Positions 54,736-64,000 of a stretch of DNA of 64,000 nucleotides are shown in pieces (positions within the stretch are counted from its first letter, which is position 1; every line of letters starts with the position of its first letter). Both the position numbers and the translations under genes were made by a program. Under the pieces are notes generated by a model that was given only the letters and a program-made list of their open reading frames with translations, was not told the DNA's origin and made no database searches. The stretch is from Hymenopellis radicata (taxonomy: Eukaryota; Basidiomycota; Agaricomycetes; Agaricales; Physalacriaceae): NCBI GenBank assembly GCA_015501595.1, contig JADNRX010000256.1, positions 1 through 64,000 on the forward strand, read 5' to 3'.

Positions 54736-56879
54736 TATCAGTAGTGATACGGGTGGTCCTCACTCCCGCCCTACGATGGGCACCGGCGCCCATTCATTTT
54801 GCTGTTTCCAGTGGGGGTTGCAACTGTGCGTGACACTTAATTTCAGCAGCCTTTTTCGTGTTCATAGTTGGGCGCGCCCAGATTCACCGATACCAGGCCA
54901 CTCCCCGGCGTCAACCTTATAGTTGAACGCGCTCTCCGTCTTCTACTGAAGTCTGCGTCGGGCTTGGTTGATGATCCCCGACGCCTGGTGCCCCTTCACT
55001 TCGCGGTCTCCCACTCGGCCTGCTTTGGTTTGGGCCGCTGAGTGTGCCGTGCCTCATAGTAAGTATCACTCACGGGTTGTCGCCGAGTTCTTCGCAGTAC
55101 ATTGATCACCTTTGTCGATTTTACTTTCTCGCTTGTAGCCCGCTCTTCTCATCGTAGACTTCATACAGACATTGTCTGTCCTGGCCCAAGTCCCAACATG
55201 AACAGACCCTACCATCAGGCCTTCTGGCAGTTCCCTTCTTGTCGCGGACAGATACACCAGCCGCGCGTTCTCGTGCGACCTCACGTTCCAGCCCACCGCC
55301 CCCGCCGTCCCCTCATCCTTGGACTCCTCCTGCGATCAATATTCTGTTGTCCCCGCCTGGATCGTTCTTTTGGTACCCTCATCCTTTCTGCTCTTCGTTG
55401 ACTTACCTTACTACAGGTTGGCCTTGCTTCGTTGCGCGGACCGCATACCTCACGGCAGTCTGCTTTTCTTTCGTGTGCGCTGTACTTCACCAGAGCCCGG
55501 TAGCTTTCCTCTCTGGTGGTTTTGTCCTCTCCATGAGGTTTTCCCCAGCAGGTTTTGATGCACCCGAGGCAAAAAATGGTTCCTATTGGCTGTCCCTACT
55601 CTATTCAACCAAATGCTATGTGACTCCATTGCTGGTCGTGATATGAATGATTAGCCGTGCACTTAATGAGGATGCAGCAGTTCTGCGGTGCACTTATCTC
55701 TTTTGGATTTCTCGTCTGTCATTCTGGTAGCTCCGGTTCAGATAGAATTCTGAGAAATGACCATACAAGTCAAACATACGACAAGCCTCACAGGAGTGAG
55801 ATTTGGAACCGAATACAGATAAAATATACCTATGGTCTCCAACTTTCCTCTCCCCCATCATCATGTACTTGTTTCTCAAATGGGTTGTCTCCGGTTCCAT
55901 CGTCGCTGTGCTCCCGCGGCTTTCATAGGACCCCCATACCGTTTCCCTCAATTTTCCTAACTAGTCGGCAGCATCTAAATGGTTACAAGACTGGCGCATT
56001 TGGAGGTACTTATGCCGCTTTCGAAGAGCAGCTCCGACCACACCATGCGCTAAGATAAACGCGAAGCCGTAGAAATTCAAGAGGCTCTCGCGGGTCTTCA
56101 GTGGACAATGGTGCATTACTTTACATCCACAGACGAATAGTACTGACCGGAAAAGCAGAACGCGTATGGTTTGACCAAGCTCGACGGTGCACTGCGCCCT
56201 TTCAACCTCACCATCGTCTATATCGGACCTATTCGATACCCTCGAGTCGATTCGTTCTGCGACGGCCCCGGCATACGATAGTGGCGCAAGTCCAGCAGGA
56301 GCTATTAAGTGGGTCCTCTATTCAATTAATGCTATTCCTGTACCCCCTCCCCCCCCTCTCCCCGGCCCTTGCCCCAGTTCTCAGCGTCTTGACCACCTAA
56401 CTAATAGTCTTTTTATCTTTTTAGTCGTCAAATGTAGCAGCCGCGTCGCGCGCGCGCTTCCAAAGGAACAGGAACCAACTTCAGTTTGCTGTCAAGGGGT
56501 AAATATTCTCTATTCGAATCAGGCAGCGCTCGTCATACACCTACAAATCAATCTACTCCAGTAATCGCTGTGACAACGGCTTAGTGCGCATTTGGCGAAA
56601 GAGTTGGTCCATGGAGGGCTCAAAGCTCGAAAAGTCAAATGAGCAGGTCTCGGCGAATCTGCCGAAGTCAAGATCGACGGCGCGTTCGGTTGAAGCGCAG
56701 AGGAATGAGACCCGTTTTGGAGTATAGGATGGCCAGTCTGGAGTAGTCATGAACATGTGGCAGGAGACGCCTCAAGAAGTAAGTTTCCACTGCCTCCAGC
56801 GCCGCCAGTCCAGTCGGGGAGACGTCAATTGCGACCTCGACCGCCGAAGTAAGATGAGCAGGGACGTGCGCTTTGAAAA
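54736..56879. other. no gene confidently recognised
   Basis: It starts with degenerate satellite (to about 54780). The frame 55102-55646 region contains a Pro/Ser-rich segment (RSSPPPPPSPHPWTPPAINI) after an ATG at 55198 that could be a small gene, but no domain is seen. A minus frame at 56553-56756 is open (DFSSFEPSMDQLFRQM) with no known family. Confidence 0.3.
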
Positions 56880-57222
56880 CCGTGAATGTTGTAGGTCATC
56901 CAACGACTTCGATGCCGACCCGGAGACCGTCGCGAGCACAGTGGATATGGTGTCACTATTCTTGAGAACTAACGTGGGATGATTACAGAGTTTTCGCAAA
57001 TATTGCAGTGATCGGAAGACGTGTTGCTGGCCCTTCCCACCCTCCTTAGCAGGCTCTCCGGCCTGTACCGTGCTATCCATGTTCTTCTTCGCTGGGGACT
57101 GTGAAACTTCGTCATACAGTCGCTTCTGCACCTTGGAAAGCTATAGTAGAGCTAGATCGTTCAAGACATCCTCTTTGAGTTGCCTCAGCAAGAACGGCAA
57201 AACCTGTTTATGAAGAGGTTCC
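56880..57222 (-). pseudogene. MOT1/BTAF1 (SNF2-family ATPase) fragment
   Basis: The minus strand reads LHKQVLPFLLRQLKEDVLND, a stop, then VQKRLYDEVSQSPAKK, GQQHVFRSLQYLRKLCNHPT, LVLKN and SLDDLQHS. This is the segment after helicase motif IV in the Mot1 ATPase, where the consensus is close to LHKQVLPFLLRRLKEDVLxDLPPKIIQDYYC and QHVFQSLQYLRKLCNHP. Mot1 removes TATA-binding protein from DNA. The PPKIIQDYYC segment is lost, with a stop in its place; the rest of the roughly 1900-residue protein is absent. It is a small captured or decayed piece. Confidence 0.75.
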
Positions 57223-57907
57223 AATGCAAGCGTGGCAGCTAAGAAAAAACAAAGAGGCTAATACAAGGCATCCAATCGCGGTAGCGACACCCTCCAACCT
57301 GGACACAACGCGAGGGACATCAGAAGAGTCCATGCCAGAGCTGAAGATACCGCCAGCAGCCTGAACGGCGCTATTAAGGAAGCCCGCGCCACAGATGGAC
57401 GAGATGCCCGAGTACAGCCCTGCCTGTCCCTCATCAACGCTCACGTCTTCTGTAATTAATATTATTGATGTTACGCCACAGGAGCTCCTCCGTCTGCTGT
57501 TCATTCTTCAAGCCGTCATACGCAACAGTTTTTTCGCTTTTGACACCGTAGCGATGGAGACCTCCGTTATCCTTGCCAGTGATCCGCGTATCCCTCCCGC
57601 CCGGTGCTCAGAATCACCCACCCTCCGAGTCCATGCTCCACTCTTCGTGAATGAGGTTCCCGGGATGAGAGAGAGATGGATTGGTCGTTCTGCCTCAACT
57701 TGGGGATTATTCCGGAGAAATCTCGCTCAGGCAGACCACACTGCGCATCAATCATCAATCACCTACCGCCAAGGGCATCATCAGTGCAGATGGCAAGATT
57801 AGTGTAAAGCAGCGTGGATTGACAAGTGACAACAGGGCTCGGTGGGACACGCAGTCGAAAAAAGCGTAGTTGATATGGCCAACACTACCGCAGAAACTCC
57901 TCGGTCG
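57223..57907. other. no gene recognised
   Basis: Overlapping frames 57208-57504 (minus) and 57395-57802 (plus) show no family pattern. Confidence 0.35.
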
Positions 57908-60190
57908 CGTATCAATCAAGGCTATACCTTCCTTCCTAAAATCATCTGGCTCGACATAGGATCCACCAGCATCGAAGACCATATTCACAGGACTCTCTCC
58001 ATACGAAGGCCAATAAGGCAGGTCACTAGTGACGTGATTCGGGTTGAGCTGATGAGCATGTTAGCATGTAAGTACACATGTGAAGACGAATAGTCATAGA
58101 TGAACGCACATTGCGAGTAAATGATATCCATGCCCTCACCATGTCTTTGGAGACCGCCAACGCTGTGGGGTCAGTGCCGAGGAACATCTCATACGTATCA
58201 CGAATGGGATCTGTACGACTTTCAGCATCGACAAGCGAGTCAGATGTGGGCAACCCGTACCTCGTCATAATGATTAACACCACTCAAAGTTACCGCAGTC
58301 AGAATCAGCTCTGAGCGAGTATTGAACTGTTCCTCCGCATTAGATACTTGTCATCCCCTGCTCTAGATTGATGGACTCACCCGATACGAGTAGACATTCG
58401 AAGACCATTGCGTCATGACCTCCCCCCTCAGTTACATGTCCCCAGCAAAACTCGCAGATCTCTTATACTGCAGTCCGTGCTCTGTGAAGTTGACACCACC
58501 ATCGCCAGTGCCGTACGGTGAGCCCACACTTGGGTCATTGGGGTAGCATTCGATCAACTTGGTTGCAGTGTCACGGTCAACGCTATGTAATGTTACGTCC
58601 GTTCAGAGTCGAGTCTGTTGGGGCGACAGATCAGCAGACGACGACAGCCCCAGAGGAATTATTTACTAGAAAGGAGCGCGTAGAACTGCTCATCCGTGTC
58701 GATCCCGTCCCAGCCAAAGAAAGTCGCAGTGCCCTCGTCCTAATGGCAAGCCTAAGTCAGTACCACGGACAGACCCATTCAAACAAATCATACCGTATTA
58801 GCCCCAGCGAGCCCGGTAGCGTTCGTATCGAATTGGCCCGTTTGAAGTAGCTTGCTCGGGAAATCGGGGATGAAGTCCCGATCAACGACGGGCCCAAAGG
58901 TAGATCTCAAAGCATACGCGTCTCCAGCAGTATACAAAAACATCGTACGGCGCCGTCCTCAAGCAATCCAGTGTATCGAAGGACGATGCACAGCCGGTCT
59001 GGTTGACGATGTCATCGTACGAAGCTTGCGTATGTTCAACATCATCTGCACAAGGCAAAGTGGTGAGTGAAAAATGGGAGGGAGAGCCGGCTTACATCGA
59101 ACCCCCAACTGCGGTCCCACTCTCATAAATAGCGCCTCTGAATAATCCGGTTTCGCCATCTTTACCGTCGTACGCGAGAGCTTGCGCGCCGACACTGTAT
59201 GCTCCTGCGGACTCGCCCCATATTGTGACTTTGCTTGGATCTGGAACATTAGCTGAAAATAAATCTGTAACCAATGTAGTTTGGGCGGTTACCGACCTCC
59301 GCCACAATACGCGATATTCTCTTGTATCCAGCGCAGAGCCAGACGTTGATCTTTGAAGCCAAGATTGGCATTGCCGGACTGGACGACCCGCCGATGCGAG
59401 GAAACCGAATGTCGCCAATCTGGGGACAATGGTCAGACAGAGACATCCAGACGTACCTGTAGTTCATAGACACCAGGCCCTGGGAAACTCCCCTAGGACT
59501 CCGGCGGACCAAAGGTCTGAAATGGGCCTGAAATCCGCAAGATTTTGGAGGTTTTGAGCCTCAAATCCGCCAAAAATCGCCGAGGATGTCACGGCACGTG
59601 TTCACCTGTCACGCCTTCAGATCGCGTTTCTTGGCTTCTTTTCGGTCCTTCGCTTCGCCAAAGCTCATTTACGTCCGCGGTCCCTACAACAGTCATTTCC
59701 GCGCTTTCTGAGAGCAGTAAGCGGTTCCGGTCCAAATTTTCCCCCCGGTGTACAGAGCCCAAAATTTGCTCACCATCACCTTTGAGCCTGTGAAATCCGC
59801 CAAATCCGCTGGCATTTCCTCCATTTTGGCCTCGAATCCGCGACTTTTCGCCGCCAAAATCGCGTTTTTGGAGCCCTCAAATCCGCCAAAATCGCCGGAG
59901 TCCTAGGGGAGTTTCCCAGGGCCTTAGACACCGCGATAATAAGCTCGTTCATTTCAATAGATTCTTGAACAATATAAGAAAGGTTGTAGACTGGTGAAGA
60001 TGTAAAGCCACCACCGTCTAGATCCATACTGAGACTCAAGTTAGATTGGCGGTGTACGAAGGAAAGGAAAAGCAACGGACCTAGCCTAGTACGTGCAGAT
60101 CAGGAAGGTCAGTATCCGGAGAAACGACGTTAAGCGTCAAACAGTCTTCCGACCGATATTCTCGTGCACCTATTCCGGCCGCTGTACGTT
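57908..60190 (-). pseudogene. type-B carboxylesterase/lipase pseudogene, split by a MITE
   Basis: Reading down the minus strand from 60190: SEDCLTLNVV (the EDCL signature), DGGGFTSSPVYNLSYIVQES, IIAVS, then the 451-bp element, then [48 protein letters not shown] (nucleophile Ser near 59210), DDIVNQTGCASSFDTL, TFGPVVDRDFIPDFPSKLLQ, DEGTATFFGWDGIDTDEQFY, ECYPNDPSVGSPYGTGDG, RAWISF and NMVFDAGGSYVEPDDFRKEG near the end. Order and spacing cover nearly the whole secreted fungal esterase. It is dead: the inserted element, several one-base frameshifts (near 58937 and 59385) and stops (TAA after SASFAGDM). The oxyanion motif usually HGGGF reads DGGGF. Confidence 0.85.
59474..59924. mobile_element. 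451-bp hAT-type MITE inserted in the carboxylesterase
   Basis: Perfect 32-bp terminal inverted repeats begin aggccctgggaaactcccct and end with its complement. Flanking 8-bp direct repeats tagacacc lie at 59466-59473 and 59925-59932. An 8-bp target duplication is the hallmark of hAT elements. Subterminal gaaatccgc/aatccgcc motifs repeat inside both ends. No coding capacity. Without the element and one copy of the duplication the esterase frame reads continuously through AVSMNYR. Confidence 0.95.
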
Positions 60191-60301
60191 CTCGTTAACT
60201 TCGTTGGATACATATCACCAAAAGCAGACACGAACAAAAAGCACCATACTGCAGAAGAAATCGGTTGTTAGGTATGAGTGGATCGCAAACCACAGCGCAC
60301 C

Positions 60302-61118
60302 ATAAATACGGTATTCCAACCGCCGGTACCGTATGCATCAATGATGATACACCACGCGGCTCGGAGTTCTGGACTGTAAGTCACTTGTATAACGTATTTA
60401 ACGTGATCGCGAGCTAACATGTTTACAGGACAACATATTCAATATTGCGAGAAGAACACCTGGAACAGCGCGACACCTCATCATTACAACAGAGCAATGC
60501 TTCTTGAATCCACAAGGGCATCTTCCGCGTATGGGCTCTCTCATTCGCAACTCAGCGTTTCGGAAGTTTGTACGATACTTCTTTGTCGACGAGATCCATA
60601 CTGCACACTTTGATGGTCTCAGCCACTATGGTATCCCGGCCTTCCGACCAACTTGGGGCAGACTGAATGATATCAAAGTGCTCTTTCCGAGCTCTGTCCC
60701 ATGGCTTGGAATGACGGCGACGTGCCCGCCACACGTGCAGAAGAGTATCGAGCGGATGGGGATTCTCAGAGAAGGTTACCAAACCCATCGTACAACGGTG
60801 AATCGCCCCAACACTATCTATGCGATGCATCAAGTCACCGGTTCACTTGATGATGTTGCTACTTATCGGTGCCTCCTCGATCCTACCGACCCACTCGTGC
60901 AAACTCGTATTCTTGTCTTCTGCGATAAAAAGGCAGATACTGTTCTGCTGGCAAAGGAGTTGACATGCTTTCTTCCTACCGATCTTCAACAGAAGGGTAT
61001 CATTCGGCATTATCATAGTGGAATGTCCAAGAAATATCTCCGACGTACGCACACGGCGTTTACAGATCTTGATGGGACATGTCGTGTCCTCTTTTCAACT
61101 TCGGGAGAGTCAACGGTA
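60302..61118 (+). pseudogene. RecQ-like helicase, middle to C-lobe fragment (locus 2)
   Basis: Exon from 60302 (KYGIPTAGTVCINDDTPRGS), intron from GTAAGT at 60379 to about 60428, then DNIFNIARRTPGTARHLIIT, PRMGSLIRNSAFRKFVRYFF, VDEIHTAHFDGL (motif II, DEIH), WLGMTATCPP (motif III), TRILVFCDKKADTVLLAKEL (motif IV), IIRHYHSGMS and GTCRVLFSTSGEST (motif V region). The N-terminal motifs Q, I and Ia and the last motif VI with arginine finger are absent. At about 61118 the helicase stops and the antisense 3' end of the DUF6589-type gene begins. It belongs to a different subfamily from the fragments at 3.6-4.1 and 10.1-10.5 kb. Confidence 0.8.
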
Positions 61119-61145
61119 CGTCAGGACTCAGCTCTGTCTGATCTA

Positions 61146-63847
61146 TCATTGATGCTGAGACGTGCTGTAGGCGGTTCCATTGATAAATGCGCGCATTTTC
61201 TTGTTGAAGGTTCGAAGAGTCGAAGACTCAAGCTTGGCAATCCCGACAGCAAGCAGATCCAACGCAGCAGTTGCTGTTAAGTTGCCGATCCGTTGAGGAA
61301 TGAACTCCTGAATCCTGAGCTCTCGGACAGTATCGGCAATCTTCCAGACAAGCGGTGCGATGTCGACCTGGGTCTTGAGCGTGTTCTTGTACGATGTCTC
61401 CATCATGGTCCCAAAATGCTTTTTGACCGCCTGCAGCTCAACTTGATAGCTGCCGATACATCTCCAAGTCGATCCCACGAAGCATATATGCCCTTTGCGG
61501 AGAACAACTGTTTGAGGTACCCGATGAGATGCTCTGTGTTTAAATCGATCGGCATGAAGTGTCCGGGAAGTCCAGATAGGTCCAGATACAGTCATCAAGA
61601 AGATGAAGAATCTCGGTGCAGTAGTTATTGGAACCGCCACCGCGGAATATAGCTGCAATGTCTGGAAGAATATCTTCGATCCGCCCAAAGTCTCCACTCG
61701 AAACTGCGTCCGTAAGCTCGTGGAGATAAAGTAGGTCACGAAGAAGAAGGCGCGTGTTTTGGTTGATAATGTCATCTGAAGGCTTCCTATCACTGTCGTT
61801 CAACGGCTCCGGGATTGGCGTTGCAAATTCATAGAGTATCTCCGAAGCTATCTTGGTCAATTCCCCAGGAGCGGGATTCGACGCGGCGAACGCTTCCAAT
61901 GACGCGTAGCCACATTTCTGACGCCAAGCATCCATCAAGAGACCATCACGGATCTGTCCAAGTGCCGCCATAAGCGTGTGGTAGTCTGGTTTCTCCCCAG
62001 CTAACCGCTTCTTCTCCAAGATTAGGAAGTAGCGAGAAAGAGATCCCAACTGTGTAGCCTTGAACCGATGCTTGTTCAAGAGGCACCACGCATAGTTCAT
62101 GATCAGATGAAATAATCCTGACCCAATCGTAAAGACCATTCGTGTCTCCCAATGCGAGACATCACCGAGACGTTCGGCCTGCGCGCCACGGATGCGAGAG
62201 CAAGTGAGTTGATCAGGGAATGTAGGAATGCCCATCTTGGAGAGCTCGTCTGGATTGCGTTCAAGTTGATTGATATAAACCTCGTCGTGGAATTGAAGAT
62301 TGCCATCAATGGAGGCCTCCTCGATGGTGGTTGTTTTCAGAGGATAGAACTTCTTGATTGAATTCAATGGAAGAGGACGACGCGGCGTGTATTGCAGTGC
62401 TGGATGTGCGGTGTATCTGTCCGTCTTGGAGAAATCAGGCATATAGCGAAGCAGAGCCTTCACGATTGTGATTTCGGTCTGAGCGAGATAATAGGTCTGA
62501 CCCTCGATAGTGGGTAGAACATCGGGCAAGGTAAGATCTTTGGCCACCTTCAGGTTATCGAGTAACGGCTGTAGAAGAAGATCGTCTGGGTTTACCACGC
62601 CCCAAAGCTCGTACAGAATAGGAAAGGTCCCGGATTGAACTTTGGGCATTGCACCAGGAACCTGCTCCACGAAGATGGAGGTTTTAAGGTTGATGTTATC
62701 GTATGTGAACATGTGCGGGCCCATCGAGAACACTGCCGCTCTTGCAACAGCACGCTTAGCAAGCATGGACACAGTGTTCAACGCGGTCGTGAAAGACATA
62801 GACATGCCGGAATGACTGAGAGCCGCGAAGACGCAGAACATGAACTGGAACATGGAGCATGTATTGGTACGGACATGAAACATCTGAGCAGTGAGTATAA
62901 AGTAGCGTAACCTTCCTTGTTTTCCGAGACATACGATCCACTGTCAGAATGCTGTACCACCATGGCATAGCATCGTCTCCCGAAAGCACTTCGGTTGTGC
63001 CATCTGTAAAGCCGAAGAGACGACGGACATCCCAAGACGTGAGGAACTCGGTGGTCACACCGGAGACGTTCAGCCTCATCTTGGGGACCCAAGCCTCGAA
63101 TTCCTCTTTAACCTTTGCACACACATAACCTTTCGCATGTGGTGCCATCCATTCCGTGAAACGATCCCGGCACCACCACCACATGAGTGTGACGATTGGT
63201 AGGAAGAAGAATGAGTCCGATCGATAGAAGCCGTTCTGGTACGCGTCAAATTGCGCGTTGCGGCGATCCATAACGGTGTAGAAGAACTCGGCAGGTTTGA
63301 GACCAATCTCCTTAAGATGATTGAGCGCGTCAGCTGTTTTCCGCTGAGTGCCAGGAGTTGAGACGGTATATGGAAACCCGTCTACCGTCCGCGCCGTGGA
63401 TAGTGAGGATAGCTTTGGGATAGTGGACGGCGGGGGAGGGGGCGCAGGCACAGGATCCAAAGGTTCATCTGCCATATCAGTCATATCGACGTCGGTTGAC
63501 ATGGACATTGGGTCCCGTGGCGGAGATGGCATAGTATCAATAGGTAGATTACGGATAGATGGATGCGATGGGGACTCGGGATCGTCTAAATGCATGGGAG
63601 ATGATGGTCGAGATGGATCTGGGCCTGTGCTGAAACGCGATGGGGTTTCCGAGCTGTACACGACGTTCTGGAGTTTTCTTCCAGGTGCTTTCCTGGAAGA
63701 GAGTGAGAACACGGTTTGATGGGCGGATTCGGGCTTATTTCGCGGCATAGTAGGTGTAGAATTGACTGTATTATCATCCGGTAGCCTCCCATGGCGCGAG
63801 GATGAGGGAGTACCCATAGAAAGTGTCGTTTCGTCAAGGCAGGACAA
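61146..63847 (-). pseudogene. DUF6589-type protein, nearly full length with frameshifts (locus 2)
   Basis: ATG at 63847; exon 63847-62912, intron 62911-62845 (67 nt), exon from 62844. The N-terminal 110 residues are Ser/Pro-rich. Conserved parts follow: KTADALNHLKEIGLKPAEFF, FTEWMAPHAKGYVCAKV, TTEFLTSWDVRRLF, then HMFTYDNINLKTSIF, GIPTFPDQLTCSRIRGAQAE, GSGLFHLIMNYAWCLLNKH, RDGLLMDAWRQKCGYASLEA and FRGGGSNNYCTEILHLL. The frame ends at 61540, but the family continues in other frames: DLSGLPGHFMPIDLNTEHLI, then LQAVKKHFGTMMETSY to the stop at 61146. So two frameshifts (near 61585 and 61440) break the last 140 residues, and about 30 residues between them seem lost. D, D and E in conserved blocks recall an RNase H-like transposase core, which is my inference. 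Confidence 0.7.
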
Positions 63848-63947
63848 GCATGTCTATATATGGTATATAGGAACGGACCGACTGATCCGACCGTGCCAAA
63901 CACAACCAAAAGATGTTCACGCCATTTATTGCTGCCGATTTACCTAG

Positions 63948-63979
63948 CCTACTATATCGACGCTTGCTCATATAGTAGG
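63948..63979. repeat. perfect 10-bp palindrome upstream of the DUF6589-type gene
   Basis: cctactatat (63948-63957) pairs with atatagtagg (63970-63979) around a 12-nt loop, about 100 bp upstream of the DUF6589 start codon. It could be a regulatory site or part of an element end. Confidence 0.6.
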
Positions 63980-64000
63980 CATATGCATAGGTTACCTGGC

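Overview
The window looks like accessory, transposon-dense chromosome from an agaricomycete (mushroom-forming basidiomycete) fungus. The signs are short GT-AG introns of about 45-70 nt, a Plavaka-type (CACTA-like) transposase N-terminus, DUF6589-type proteins, RecQ-like helicases and PIF1/Helitron helicase remnants that are typical of these genomes, and fungal housekeeping genes (Mpe1/RBBP6, Clr2). All family calls come from reading translated sequence and remembered family patterns; no database was searched.

Only three or four genes look intact. They are MPE1 (21676-23460, minus, seven exons), a coiled-coil protein (42608-43925, minus, six exons), the heterochromatin silencing factor CLR2 (46239-48397, plus, three exons) and perhaps a small unidentified gene convergent with CLR2 (48483-49245). 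An unidentified gene runs off the left edge (1-688). Nearly everything else is transposon wreckage and broken pieces of ordinary host genes: copper amine oxidase, DUF4112, FGGY carbohydrate kinase, MOT1, DUF4336, LRR/F-box-like and type-B carboxylesterase.

Layout: 0.7-4.1 kb holds a LINE reverse-transcriptase scrap, then a truncated DUF6589 gene facing a RecQ fragment tail to tail. 4.1-6.9 kb is block B (dead PIF1/Helitron helicase). 10.1-16.0 kb is a RecQ N-terminus cut by block A (captured host exons, a dead Plavaka-associated second ORF, and a Plavaka transposase N-terminus). 16-21.5 kb carries a TIR element, ctggcttt repeat clusters and a 1.2-kb tandem duplication that ends beside MPE1. 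25-30.5 kb is repeat-rich with no gene recognised. 30.9-39.4 kb is an FGGY kinase fragment fused to block A' (inverted copy of A) and then block B' (direct copy of B). 39.9-42.1 kb has a degenerate repeat ORF split by a 401-bp hairpin MITE, then a hAT scrap. 42.6-49.2 kb is the most gene-like part. 51.6-54.7 kb is a 3.2-kb satellite with higher-order structure. 56.9-63.9 kb holds a MOT1 fragment, a carboxylesterase pseudogene split by a perfect hAT-type MITE, and a second tail-to-tail RecQ/DUF6589 pair.

The strongest candidate for something undescribed is the recurrent convergent pairing of a DUF6589 protein with a RecQ-like helicase at two independent loci at opposite ends of the window. This suggests a two-gene mobile module. 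Both copies here are broken, so the idea must be tested on intact copies elsewhere in the genome.
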